Of a DNA stretch of 55,882 bases, positions 32,349 to 40,376 are shown piece by piece. The DNA is taken from assembly GCA_035353175.1 (NCBI GenBank), contig DAOPZC010000028.1, forward strand, positions 1 through 55,882. Direction: 5' to 3'. The DNA is from DAOPZC01 sp035353175 (GTDB taxonomy: Bacteria; Verrucomicrobiota; Kiritimatiellia; RFP12; UBA1067). The position numbers and the translations under genes are program-made. Position 1 is the first letter of the stretch. Each line of letters opens with the position of its first letter. A model generated the notes under the pieces. It searched no databases. It was not told where the DNA came from and saw only the letters and a program-made list of their open reading frames with translations.

Positions 32349-32370
32349 GCGTCAAGCAATGGGGCATAGT
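32342..32370 (+). promoter_or_regulatory. putative divergent promoter for the debranching enzyme
   Basis: TTGCCA (32342-32347) shares its bases with the metF -35 box on the other strand. CATAGT follows after 17 bases (32365-32370). If used, transcription would begin near 32377, after the ATG at 32359 and about six bases before the ATG at 32383. Confidence 0.3.
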
Positions 32371-35300
32371 TTTCCGCGAAACATGCAACACACTCCTAAA
32401 CCCGGCGGTTTCCATCTCACGTGGGCGGGCGACCTCTTCGAAATCACGCTGCGCCTCGACGCGCCGCGCAAAGGGCGCGCCGTCTTCCGCACCAACCTGG
32501 GCATGGCCCGCGTCCGGCGGCAGGAGCTCATCGCGAGCACCGAGTCGGGTGAGCCGGTGCTGGCGCGCGACTGGCACGACGTGGCCATGCGCGAAACCGA
32601 GCCGGGGCTTTTCTCCGTGCGCATCCCGCTCACGGAGGTCGGGGTGTTTGCGGGCAAGGCCTGCTTCTTCGCCCACGGCTCCAACGTCCCCGAGTGGCCG
32701 GAAGGCGACAACCTGCGCATCAAGGTCGAGCCGGCCCACACGGCCTGCGCGAACACGGTATACTCCGCGTTCGTGCGCCAGTTCGGGGCGGCGCTGCGGC
32801 AGAGCCCGCGCACGGCCGAGGTCGCCGAAAAAGAGCGCGCGCTGGACCACCTCGGCTACACCGTCATCCCGCCGTCGGGCACCTTCCGCGACCTGATCCG
32901 GCAGCTCGACCACATCCTTGGGCGGCTCGGCTTCCGCATCGTCCAGCTCCTGCCGGTCCACCCCACCCCCGCCACCTACGCCCGCATGGGGCGCTACGGC
33001 TCAGCCTTCGCCGCGCTGGACTTCCTCGCCGTCGATCCCGCGATGGCGGAGTTCGACACGCGCGCCACGCCGCTGGACCAGTTCCGCGAGCTGATCGCCG
33101 CGGTCCACAGCCGCGCGGGCTATCTCTATATGGACCTGCCGGCCAACCACACCGGCTGGGCCGCCACGCTGCAGACCCACCACCCGGACTGGTACCGCCG
33201 CAAGCCCGACGGCGAGTTCGTTTCGCCCGGCGCCTGGGGCGTGACCTGGGCCGACCTGGTCGAGCTCGATTACCGCGACCCGCGCCTGCGCGCCTACATG
33301 GCCGAGGTCTTCCTCTTCTGGTGCCGCCAGGGCGTGGACGGCTTCCGCTGCGACGCGGGCTACATGATTCCTGCCGAAACCTGGACCTACATCGTGGCGC
33401 GCGTGCGCGAGGAGTATCCCGACACGGTCTTTCTGCTGGAGGGCCTGGGCGGCAAGGTGGAGGTCACCGAGGCGCTGCTGACCGACGCCAACCTCGACTG
33501 GGCCTATTCGGAGCTGTTCCAGACCGAGGACCGCGGCGCCATGGAGTGGTATCTGCCGCGCGCCATCCCGCTGGCCGAGCGCTGCGGCCCGCTGATCCAT
33601 TTCGCCGAGACCCACGACAACAACCGCCTCGCCGCGCGCGGCGAGACTTACGCCCGCATGCGGGTCGCGCTCTCCGCCCTGCTTTCCCACCAGGGTGCCT
33701 TCGGCATCGCCAACGGCGTGGAGTGGTTCGCCGCCGAGAAGATCGACGTCCACGGGGCCTCGGGCCTGAACTGGGACGCCCCGCACAACCAGGTGGATGC
33801 GATCGCGCGGCTGAACGCGCTCTTGGCGACACATCCGGCGTTCGGCCCTTCCACGCACCTGAGCCTCGTGCACTACGGCGAGAGCCCGGTCTTGGCGGTG
33901 CTACGGAAGGCACCGGACGGCAACGACCTGCTCGTGCTGGTCAACTTTGACTGCAAGCACGGCCAAACGGTGCGCTGGGAGCCGCGGGCGTTCAGCGCGC
34001 CGGTGGCCTGGGACCTGCTGACCGGCGAGGCGTTCGCGCTGAATCAGGACGGGCTGCATTTGTCCCCCGGGCGCGTCTGTTGCCTCACGCGCAGTCCGGA
34101 CGACCTTTCGGCGGGGGAGGCGCAAGGCGAGCCCGCGCCGCTGACCCGCCGGCGCCGCAACCTGATGGCCCTGCGCGTCCGGCTGGAGCTCAAGCGGGAA
34201 CGCGCCGCCGCGCGCCTTGCTTTCGATGAGGATCCCGACGCGCTGGGCACGGCGATGGCGGCGGACCCCGACGCGTTCTGCGCCTGCGGCAGCGCGGGCT
34301 TCCCCGCGCGCACCGTCTGGAGCTGGCCCGTCGACACCCGCCGGCAGGTGATGGTTCCGGAAGGCCACGTGCTGCTGGTCCGCGCCGGCCATCCGTTCAA
34401 CGCGGAAATCGTGGCCGGCGAGCGGACGCTCGCCGCAGAAGACGCGGTGCCGTTCGACGACGGCCAGTGGGGCGCCTTTCTGCGGGTCGAGCCGTACGCG
34501 TCCGCGCTCGACGGCACCCGGGCTGAAGCGCGCGCGCTCCGGACAACGGTCTACACCCCCGAGGGCATCCGGCGCGACACCTCGACGGTGCTCGTGCTGC
34601 CGCCGGCCGGGGCGGCCCGCGTGACGACGCGCCTCAGCGGCGTGCCGGTGCGCGGGGACGAGCCCCTGTACGCGGCGCTCTCCAACGGCGCGGGCGCGAT
34701 GGCCTACGTCCGCGCGGCGTGGGGCGAGGTCCACAGCCAATACGACTGCCTGCTGGCCGCGAACCCCCACCCCAAGGTCCCCGTCGACAAAATGGTGTTC
34801 TGGACGCGCTGCCGCACCTGGCTGCGTTACCGCGGCTATTCGCAGGAGATCAACAAGGCCTGCCTCGCGCAGTTCACGGCGGACCCGGCCGGACGCTTCG
34901 CCGAGTGGGCCTTCAACGTGCCCTGCGGCATGGGCCGCTGGGTGCCGCTGACCTTCCGCCTGGAGATCGTCCACGGCGTCAACCGCGTGCGGCTCGCCGT
35001 CGCGCGGCAAACCACGCAGGGCGGACTGGAACCGGACGACGCGGTCACGGTGATCGTCCGTCCGGACATCGAGTGGCGCAGCTTCCACAACAAGACCAAG
35101 GCCTTTCTGGGCCCCGAGAGCGCCTGGCCCGCCGCAGTCCAGCCGCGCGCCGAAGGCTTCACCTTCACGCCGGCGGCCGGGGAAACGCTCGGCATCGAGA
35201 CCGACCGCGGAGCTTATCATCACGAGCCCCTCTGGACGTACATGGTCGAGCACGCCGACGAAAAGTCGCGCGGTCTCGACGCGCACGGCGACCTCTTCAG

Positions 35301-36621
35301 CCCGGGCTGGTTCGAGCTGCCCCTGGAAGACTCGCAGCAGACGGTGCTCACCGCCGCGCGGGAAGACAACTGGCAGGCGGCGGACCCCGAAACGGCACCC
35401 GACGCGGGCGGCCGGAAACCGAAAGCCCTGCTGACCGTGCCGGAGGCGATGTCGCAGGCGATGTCGCTCTACGTGGTGCGGCGCGACGCGCTGCGCACCG
35501 TCATTGCGGGTTACCCGTGGTTCCTGGACTGGGGGCGGGACACGCTGATCGCGCTGCGCGGACTCATCGCGGACGGACGCCGGGGCGAAGCGCTGGCGAT
35601 CCTCAAAGAGTTCGGCCGGTTCGAAGAGCGCGGCACCCTGCCGAACATCATCCACGGCGACACCGTGGGCAACCGCGACACCTCGGACGCGCCGCTCTGG
35701 TTTTGCGTGGCGGCCGGCGACCTCATGGAGGCGCTGGGCGACCGGGCCGTGCTCGACGCGGCGTGCGGAAACCGCCCGTTGCGCGACGTGCTGGTGTCCA
35801 TTCTCACGCACTACCGCGACGGCACGCCGAACGGCATCCGCATGGATCCCGCGAGCGCGCTGATCTACAGCCCGCCGCACTTTACGTGGATGGACACGAA
35901 TTATCCCGCCGCGACCCCGCGCGAAGGCTACCCGGTGGAGATTCAGGCCCTGTGGATCGCCAGCCTGCGGCTGGTCGCGCGCAAGATCGACGCCGCGTGG
36001 ATCGCGCTGGCCGAGAAGGCGGCCCGCTCGCTCGCGAGGCTCTTCGCCGTCAAAGAAGGCTGGCTGGCGGACTGCCTGCGTGCGGCCGCGGAAACGCCGG
36101 CCGAGCAGGCGACGCAAGAAGATGCCCTGCGGCCCAACCAGCTGCTGGCCCTCACCCTCGGCGTGCCGCTCGACGGCAGGACGGCGGTCGCCATCCTGCG
36201 CGGCTGCGAATCGCTGCTGGTGCCGGGCGCGATCCGCAGCGTGGCTGACCGCCCGGTCGAGGCCGACATGTCGGTGCGGCGCGACGGCGTGCTACTGAAC
36301 GATCCGCACCGCCCGTATCAGGGTCACTATCTGGGCGACGAGGACACGCGCCGCAAGCCCGCTTACCACAACGGCACGGCGTGGACGTGGCAGTTCCCGC
36401 TGTACGTCGAGGCGCTCGTCACGGTTTACGGCCACGCGGCGCGCTCGGCGGGGCTCTCACTGCTGGGCTCGGCGGTCGAGCACGCGAACCGCGGCTGCCT
36501 CTGCCACATGCCGGAGATCTGCGACGGCGATGCGCCGCACGTGGCCCGCGGCTGCCGCGCGCAGGCGTGGGGCGTTTCGGAATTGCTGCGCGTGTGGAAA
36601 AAGGTGGAAGAAGTGCATTAG
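32359..36621 (+). CDS. fused GH13 / GH133 glycogen-debranching-type enzyme
   Basis: This 1420-residue cytosolic protein has no signal peptide. After a small N-terminal beta domain, an alpha-amylase-like GH13 barrel (about 170-560) shows 'VDGFRCDAGY' (nucleophile Asp, about 331), 'VFLLEGLGG' (Glu, about 360) and 'FAETHDNNRL' (His-Asp, about 418). The C-terminal ~450 residues form an alpha-toroid amylo-alpha-1,6-glucosidase (GH133), with 'PWFLDWGRDTLIALRGL' (about 1055), 'LPNIIHGDTVGNRDTSDAPL', 'YPVEIQALWIASL' and 'YHNGTAWTWQFPLY'. This two-activity order resembles eukaryotic debranching enzyme. ATG 32359 gives the longest form and ATG 32383 is an alternative; neither has a clear ribosome site. 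The stop codon lies in an octamer repeat. Role: removal of glycogen branch points. Confidence 0.87.
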   Translation: MGHSFPRNMQHTPKPGGFHLTWAGDLFEITLRLDAPRKGRAVFRTNLGMARVRRQELIASTESGEPVLARDWHDVAMRETEPGLFSVRIPLTEVGVFAGKACFFAHGSNVPEWPEGDNLRIKVEPAHTACANTVYSAFVRQFGAALRQSPRTAEVAEKERALDHLGYTVIPPSGTFRDLIRQLDHILGRLGFRIVQLLPVHPTPATYARMGRYGSAFAALDFLAVDPAMAEFDTRATPLDQFRELIAAVHSRAGYLYMDLPANHTGWAATLQTHHPDWYRRKPDGEFVSPGAWGVTWADLVELDYRDPRLRAYMAEVFLFWCRQGVDGFRCDAGYMIPAETWTYIVARVREEYPDTVFLLEGLGGKVEVTEALLTDANLDWAYSELFQTEDRGAMEWYLPRAIPLAERCGPLIHFAETHDNNRLAARGETYARMRVALSALLSHQGAFGIANGVEWFAAEKIDVHGASGLNWDAPHNQVDAIARLNALLATHPAFGPSTHLSLVHYGESPVLAVLRKAPDGNDLLVLVNFDCKHGQTVRWEPRAFSAPVAWDLLTGEAFALNQDGLHLSPGRVCCLTRSPDDLSAGEAQGEPAPLTRRRRNLMALRVRLELKRERAAARLAFDEDPDALGTAMAADPDAFCACGSAGFPARTVWSWPVDTRRQVMVPEGHVLLVRAGHPFNAEIVAGERTLAAEDAVPFDDGQWGAFLRVEPYASALDGTRAEARALRTTVYTPEGIRRDTSTVLVLPPAGAARVTTRLSGVPVRGDEPLYAALSNGAGAMAYVRAAWGEVHSQYDCLLAANPHPKVPVDKMVFWTRCRTWLRYRGYSQEINKACLAQFTADPAGRFAEWAFNVPCGMGRWVPLTFRLEIVHGVNRVRLAVARQTTQGGLEPDDAVTVIVRPDIEWRSFHNKTKAFLGPESAWPAAVQPRAEGFTFTPAAGETLGIETDRGAYHHEPLWTYMVEHADEKSRGLDAHGDLFSPGWFELPLEDSQQTVLTAAREDNWQAADPETAPDAGGRKPKALLTVPEAMSQAMSLYVVRRDALRTVIAGYPWFLDWGRDTLIALRGLIADGRRGEALAILKEFGRFEERGTLPNIIHGDTVGNRDTSDAPLWFCVAAGDLMEALGDRAVLDAACGNRPLRDVLVSILTHYRDGTPNGIRMDPASALIYSPPHFTWMDTNYPAATPREGYPVEIQALWIASLRLVARKIDAAWIALAEKAARSLARLFAVKEGWLADCLRAAAETPAEQATQEDALRPNQLLALTLGVPLDGRTAVAILRGCESLLVPGAIRSVADRPVEADMSVRRDGVLLNDPHRPYQGHYLGDEDTRRKPAYHNGTAWTWQFPLYVEALVTVYGHAARSAGLSLLGSAVEHANRGCLCHMPEICDGDAPHVARGCRAQAWGVSELLRVWKKVEEVH

Positions 36622-36645
36622 TTCATTAGTGCATTAGTGTAATAG
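36614..36645. repeat. four tandem octamers over the stop codon of the debranching gene
   Basis: TGCATTAG, TTCATTAG, TGCATTAG and TGTAATAG follow each other without gaps. The TAG of the first unit is the stop codon (36619-36621). Every unit ends in TAG. Confidence 0.85.
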
Positions 36646-36683
36646 TGCGCGGGTGGGACGGTTCGCTCATGAACTGACAAACG

Positions 36684-37133
36684 ATGAAAGCATTCATCCA
36701 GAGAGTTTCCGAGGCCTCGGTCGAAGTGGCGGGGGAGCGCGTGGCGGAGATCGGGCGCGGTTTCCTGATCCTGCTCGGCATCACGCACACCGACGGCCCG
36801 GAGGACGCGGAAAAGCTGGCGCGCAAGATCCCGGCGCTGCGGATCTTCGAGGACGAGCAGGGACTGATGAACAAATCGCTCTTGGACATCGGCGGCGCCG
36901 CCATCGTGGTCTCGCAGTTCACGCTCTATGCCGACACCAAAAAGGGCAACCGCCCGAGCTTCATCGGCGCCGCCCGGCCGGAACAGGCCCAGCCGCTCTA
37001 TCAAGCGCTGGTGGGCCTGCTCCGCCAGACGCTCGGCGCAGAGCGCGTGGGCACCGGCGTTTTCGGCGCGGAAATGAAGGTCCGGCTCCTCAACGACGGC
37101 CCCGTGACGGTTGAGTTGCGCACCGACGCGTGA
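36684..37133 (+). CDS. dtd: D-aminoacyl-tRNA deacylase
   Basis: Hydrolyses D-aminoacyl-tRNAs (and Gly-tRNA-Ala) as a cytosolic homodimer. The 149-residue length is typical. Family motifs: N-terminal 'MKAFIQRVSEASV', the 'SQFTLYADTKKGNRPSF' signature (SQFTL with catalytic backbone) and 'LLNDGPVTV', the equivalent of the cross-subunit Gly-cisPro loop (NxGPVT). It is 62 bases behind the debranching gene on the same strand, and the start has only a weak ribosome site. Confidence 0.96.
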   Translation: MKAFIQRVSEASVEVAGERVAEIGRGFLILLGITHTDGPEDAEKLARKIPALRIFEDEQGLMNKSLLDIGGAAIVVSQFTLYADTKKGNRPSFIGAARPEQAQPLYQALVGLLRQTLGAERVGTGVFGAEMKVRLLNDGPVTVELRTDA

Positions 37134-37184
37134 GCGCCGAATTTTCTGTTCCCAAACCGAATCTTTTATGGTTTGATAAACAAC

Positions 37185-37808
37185 ATGGATGATAAATCGA
37201 AACGTTTGGTAGTAAATGCCATCACGTTCGGACGCGTGCCGTTTGTGGTTCTCTTCATGGTGCTGGCCGTCGTGGACGCCTATTGGCCCTCGCCGTGGCT
37301 GGCGCTGTCGGCAACGGTGTCGCTGGTGATCGCTTCGCTGACCGACCTCTATGACGGCAAGCTCGCGCGCAAATGGAACGTGGTCAGCAAATTCGGCGCG
37401 ATGGCCGACCCGCTGATGGACAAGGTCTTCTATCTGGTCGTGTTCCCCACCCTGCTCTGGCTGCTGGGACGCCAGCCGGACGAGGCGATCCACGCGCTGG
37501 TCATGCTGGTCTTCACCGTCCTCTATATCCTGCGCGACCAGTGGGTCACGTTCCTGCGCTCGGTGGGCTCGCTCTACAACGCCTACTGCGGCGCGAACTG
37601 GCTGGGCAAATTCCGCACGGCCGCCAGCTTCCCGTCCGCCTGCGTGATCTACCTGTACGTCTCGCTCCACCCCTTCTTCCTGCCGCAGGCGCTGATTTTC
37701 GCGATCGAAGCGTTCCTCATCTTCGTCAACTTCTGGTCGATCGCGGTCTACACCAAGCAGTACTTGCCGTACCTGAAAACGGCGCTGGAGAAAACCGACG
37801 CGGCCTGA
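37185..37808 (+). CDS. CDP-alcohol phosphatidyltransferase (PgsA-like)
   Basis: This 207-residue membrane protein makes a phospholipid head group, most likely phosphatidylglycerol phosphate from CDP-diacylglycerol and glycerol-3-phosphate. The family signature D-x2-DG-x2-AR-x8-G-x3-D-x3-D is complete, from 'DLYDGKLARKW' to 'FGAMADPLMD' (about residues 44-69). Five or six hydrophobic helices surround it. I use ATG 37185; a TTG four codons earlier is possible. PgsA is the best guess from length and sequence style, although other CDP-alcohol transferases share this signature. Confidence 0.88.
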   Translation: MDDKSKRLVVNAITFGRVPFVVLFMVLAVVDAYWPSPWLALSATVSLVIASLTDLYDGKLARKWNVVSKFGAMADPLMDKVFYLVVFPTLLWLLGRQPDEAIHALVMLVFTVLYILRDQWVTFLRSVGSLYNAYCGANWLGKFRTAASFPSACVIYLYVSLHPFFLPQALIFAIEAFLIFVNFWSIAVYTKQYLPYLKTALEKTDAA

Positions 37809-37823
37809 CGCAGACCCGCGGGC

Positions 37824-38210
37824 CTATCCGACCCAGACGCGGCGCGACCGAGGACCGTCGAACTCGCAGAGATAGATCCCCTGCCACACGCCCAGTTCGA
37901 GGTGTCCGCACGTCACAAGAACTTGGAGGGAGCACCCCATCAGCGACGCCTTGATGTGCGCGGCGGAGTTGCCCTCGGAGTGCTCGTAGAACGGCTGGCG
38001 CTGCGGCACCATGACCTCGAGCTGCTTGAGCATGTCGGACACCACGTGGGGGTCCGCGTTCTCGTTGATCGTCAGCCCGCAGGTGGTGTGCGGCACGAAG
38101 ACCGTCACGACGCCTTCGGTGACGCCGGCCGCCTGCACGGCCTGCTGCACCTGGGCGGTGATGTTCACGAACTGATCGCGTGTGCGGGTCGGCACGTCAA
38201 AGAACTTCAT
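37824..38210 (-). CDS. YjbQ/UPF0047 family protein
   Basis: This 128-residue small cytosolic protein has the family's conserved 'VFVPHTTCGLTINENADP' (His and Asp/Asn pocket), 'HSEGNSAAHIKASLMG' and C-terminal 'LGVWQGIYLCEFDGPRSRR'. Members are often annotated as secondary thiamine-phosphate synthase because E. coli YjbQ can complement thiE weakly; the physiological role is not settled. Start at ATG 38210 with AAAAGGAGG five bases upstream, and an ATG two codons earlier is rejected. It is convergent with the phosphatidyltransferase gene and lies 27 bases downstream of the GH50 gene. Confidence 0.92.
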   Translation of the reverse strand: MKFFDVPTRTRDQFVNITAQVQQAVQAAGVTEGVVTVFVPHTTCGLTINENADPHVVSDMLKQLEVMVPQRQPFYEHSEGNSAAHIKASLMGCSLQVLVTCGHLELGVWQGIYLCEFDGPRSRRVWVG

Positions 38211-38237
38211 GACCACCTCCTTTTCAGTTGCGCCTGT

Positions 38238-40328
38238 TTAACGCGTTGCGGACTTCTGCTCCGACGCGCCGAAGCGCGTCTCGTACATGGATGCGCCGAT
38301 TTCGCGGGCGGCCGCCACCAGCTCGGGCTGCGGCTGGTCGGTGACGGTCAGGAACCCGATCTGATAGTTCTCGCCGTCGCCGCGTCCGGTGAGCGCCTGG
38401 TCGCGCCACTGGAACCAGTGCGTGCCGACGTAACGCGGGTGCCTGAGGCAGGAGTTCACGAAATCGCGGTAGCAGGCGGCGCGTTCCGCTTGGCTCTGGG
38501 TGGCCACCAGCCCGGTGTGGAACAGGCCGCGGTCGAGCGCGCCGAAGTGGAATTCGCCGTTGATCATGGGCTTGTCCTCGCTGCCCTCGGGCAGGTCTTT
38601 CGTCGCCTGCCTCTGATAGGTGTTCACGCTCACCACGTCGCAGTACTTCGCGGCGGCGCGGTAGACGCTGGGCGCGCCCCACGCGATGCGGCAGCCGAGG
38701 TAGAGCTTGTCGGGCGCGGCGGCCTTCACCGCCTCGCGGATGGTGCGGAAGTACTGCTCGGCGATCTGCGTGTGGAAGGCCTCCAGATCCCCGCCGCACC
38801 GCTTTTCGTTAGGCTTGTTCGTGTTGGCGAGGAACGCGTCCCACGAGGCGAAGGCCGCACCCCAGGCGGCGTTCAGCGCCTCGGGCGTCGCGTATTTCTT
38901 CTCCAGCCACGCCTTGAACGCGAGCTTGGCGGGCTGCGTGGCGGGCGAGACCAGCGCCGCGCGCGCGAGGTCGCGGTCGTCCTTGCCCCACGAGAGCTCG
39001 TTGTCGACGAAATAGCCGATGCACCAAGGGTCGGCGACGGTGGCGGGCGCTTTCTGGTCTTCGGCCCGCTTGCGGATCGTCTCGCCGAACTCCTTCGAAA
39101 AAGGGTCGGGGAACTTGCCCCACCAGCCTTCGGAGCCTTCAATGCGCGGCCCGCTGGTGTTCAGGCAGACGGTGTAGGGCGTGCGCCGCAACAGGTAGAC
39201 TTTGCTGTCCGACCAGTTGGCCACGGTGTTCAGGCCCCAGGCCCGGATGCGCTGGTGGGCCAAGTCGGCAAAGGCCGTTTCCCAGCCCCCCCCGTGTTTG
39301 CGCAACAGGTTGGCGCGGGCGAAATCGAATGTCTTGTAGCTGTTTTTGTCCTTGTAGAAGCCGTGGGGGGCCCAACTGGCGCGGCCGTAGAAAGCGTCGC
39401 CCGGCTCACCCTTTTCCGGCAGCCACGCGAAATAGCGCTCGCGGTACTGCACGCCGGTCTCCGCGCCGGGCCGCACGCAGTCCACGCCGTGCGAGAAGAA
39501 GAGGCGGCCGTCGGGGTCGACCAGCCACCATTTTCCGTTCACCTTTTCGGTGCGGAAGTGGCCGGTCGCCTTGAGCTGCGGCCCGCGGGCCCAGCCGCCC
39601 CACGCGTTGCGGTCGTTGGCCGGGCCTGCGGCGTGGGCGGCGAGCCATGCGGCCTCGTCCGCCTTGCCCTTCTGCAGCTCTTCGTCGCTGTGGACCTTGC
39701 CGGGCCACTCGGCGTGCGCGAACTGGCCGAAGCGGTCGACGAAGGGCAGGAAGGTGTCGGCCTTGAGGAGCGTCAGGGGCTTTGGAAACGCCTCCACCCG
39801 GGTGACGGCGAACGAGGCGGGCGCATCGGGGTTGCCGACAAAGACGTGCAGCTCGGCGGTCTTGCGCACGTTGAAGCTGCCGCCCTCGAGCGAGGCGGGG
39901 TAACCGCGCATGCCGACCAGCTCGAGCGGCTTGTCCAAGACCCACGGCGTCTGGCGCAGATTCACGGCGATCACCCCCGACGCGCCGGGCTGGAGCGCCA
40001 CGCTGCCGCCGGGCGAGTGTTCTTTCTGGCTGCGGTTCTTGACGCTCAAACTGACCGTGAGCGCGCGGACAGAGGTGTTGCTGACCGTCACGTGCAGCGG
40101 GCCGTACTCGGCGAGATCCCGCTCGCCGGCTTTGAAAAAGACGGTGACGCCGGGCCACTCGTACTGCGTGCCGGTCGTGACGAGGATCGATTTTTGCGCG
40201 TCGACCGTTACGTCGCTGGCGGAATGTTTCCGGACGTCACACAGGTCGGACGGCCAGAGGATCAGCGACTGGGCGAAGAGCGGGGCGGCGACGCAAACGG
40301 CGCACGCGGTCAATGTCCATTTTTTCAT
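38238..40328 (-). CDS. secreted GH50 beta-agarase-like enzyme
   Basis: This 696-residue protein has signal peptide 'WTLTACAVCVAAPLFAQ'. An N-terminal carbohydrate-binding-like beta domain (about 20-215) is followed by a TIM barrel with GH50 hallmarks: 'DGRLFFSHGVDCVRPG', 'GLNTVANWSD', acid/base 'IGYFVDNELSWG' (about residue 442), nucleophile 'PMINGEFHFGALDRG' (about 591) and 'HWFQWRDQALTGRGDGENYQ'. Characterised GH50 members are exo-beta-agarases, mostly from marine bacteria. The substrate here may be agarose or another beta-galactan. The upstream ribosome site is weak (TTGATGG). It lies 48 bases downstream of the propeller/Ig protein and may be its operon partner. Confidence 0.85.
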   Translation of the reverse strand: MKKWTLTACAVCVAAPLFAQSLILWPSDLCDVRKHSASDVTVDAQKSILVTTGTQYEWPGVTVFFKAGERDLAEYGPLHVTVSNTSVRALTVSLSVKNRSQKEHSPGGSVALQPGASGVIAVNLRQTPWVLDKPLELVGMRGYPASLEGGSFNVRKTAELHVFVGNPDAPASFAVTRVEAFPKPLTLLKADTFLPFVDRFGQFAHAEWPGKVHSDEELQKGKADEAAWLAAHAAGPANDRNAWGGWARGPQLKATGHFRTEKVNGKWWLVDPDGRLFFSHGVDCVRPGAETGVQYRERYFAWLPEKGEPGDAFYGRASWAPHGFYKDKNSYKTFDFARANLLRKHGGGWETAFADLAHQRIRAWGLNTVANWSDSKVYLLRRTPYTVCLNTSGPRIEGSEGWWGKFPDPFSKEFGETIRKRAEDQKAPATVADPWCIGYFVDNELSWGKDDRDLARAALVSPATQPAKLAFKAWLEKKYATPEALNAAWGAAFASWDAFLANTNKPNEKRCGGDLEAFHTQIAEQYFRTIREAVKAAAPDKLYLGCRIAWGAPSVYRAAAKYCDVVSVNTYQRQATKDLPEGSEDKPMINGEFHFGALDRGLFHTGLVATQSQAERAACYRDFVNSCLRHPRYVGTHWFQWRDQALTGRGDGENYQIGFLTVTDQPQPELVAAAREIGASMYETRFGASEQKSATR

Positions 40329-40376
40329 ACCATCAAGGTACTAAACGGTTGGGCCGCGTTCAAGGGAAAGCCGTGG

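Noticed and set aside
32295..32358. SAM or cobalamin riboswitch upstream of metF
   Set aside because: The leader from the predicted start to the ATG is only about 20 bases, too short for any known riboswitch.
33901..36117. 738-codon minus-strand open frame opposite the debranching enzyme
   Set aside because: Shadow of the GH133 part; no ribosome site and no motifs.
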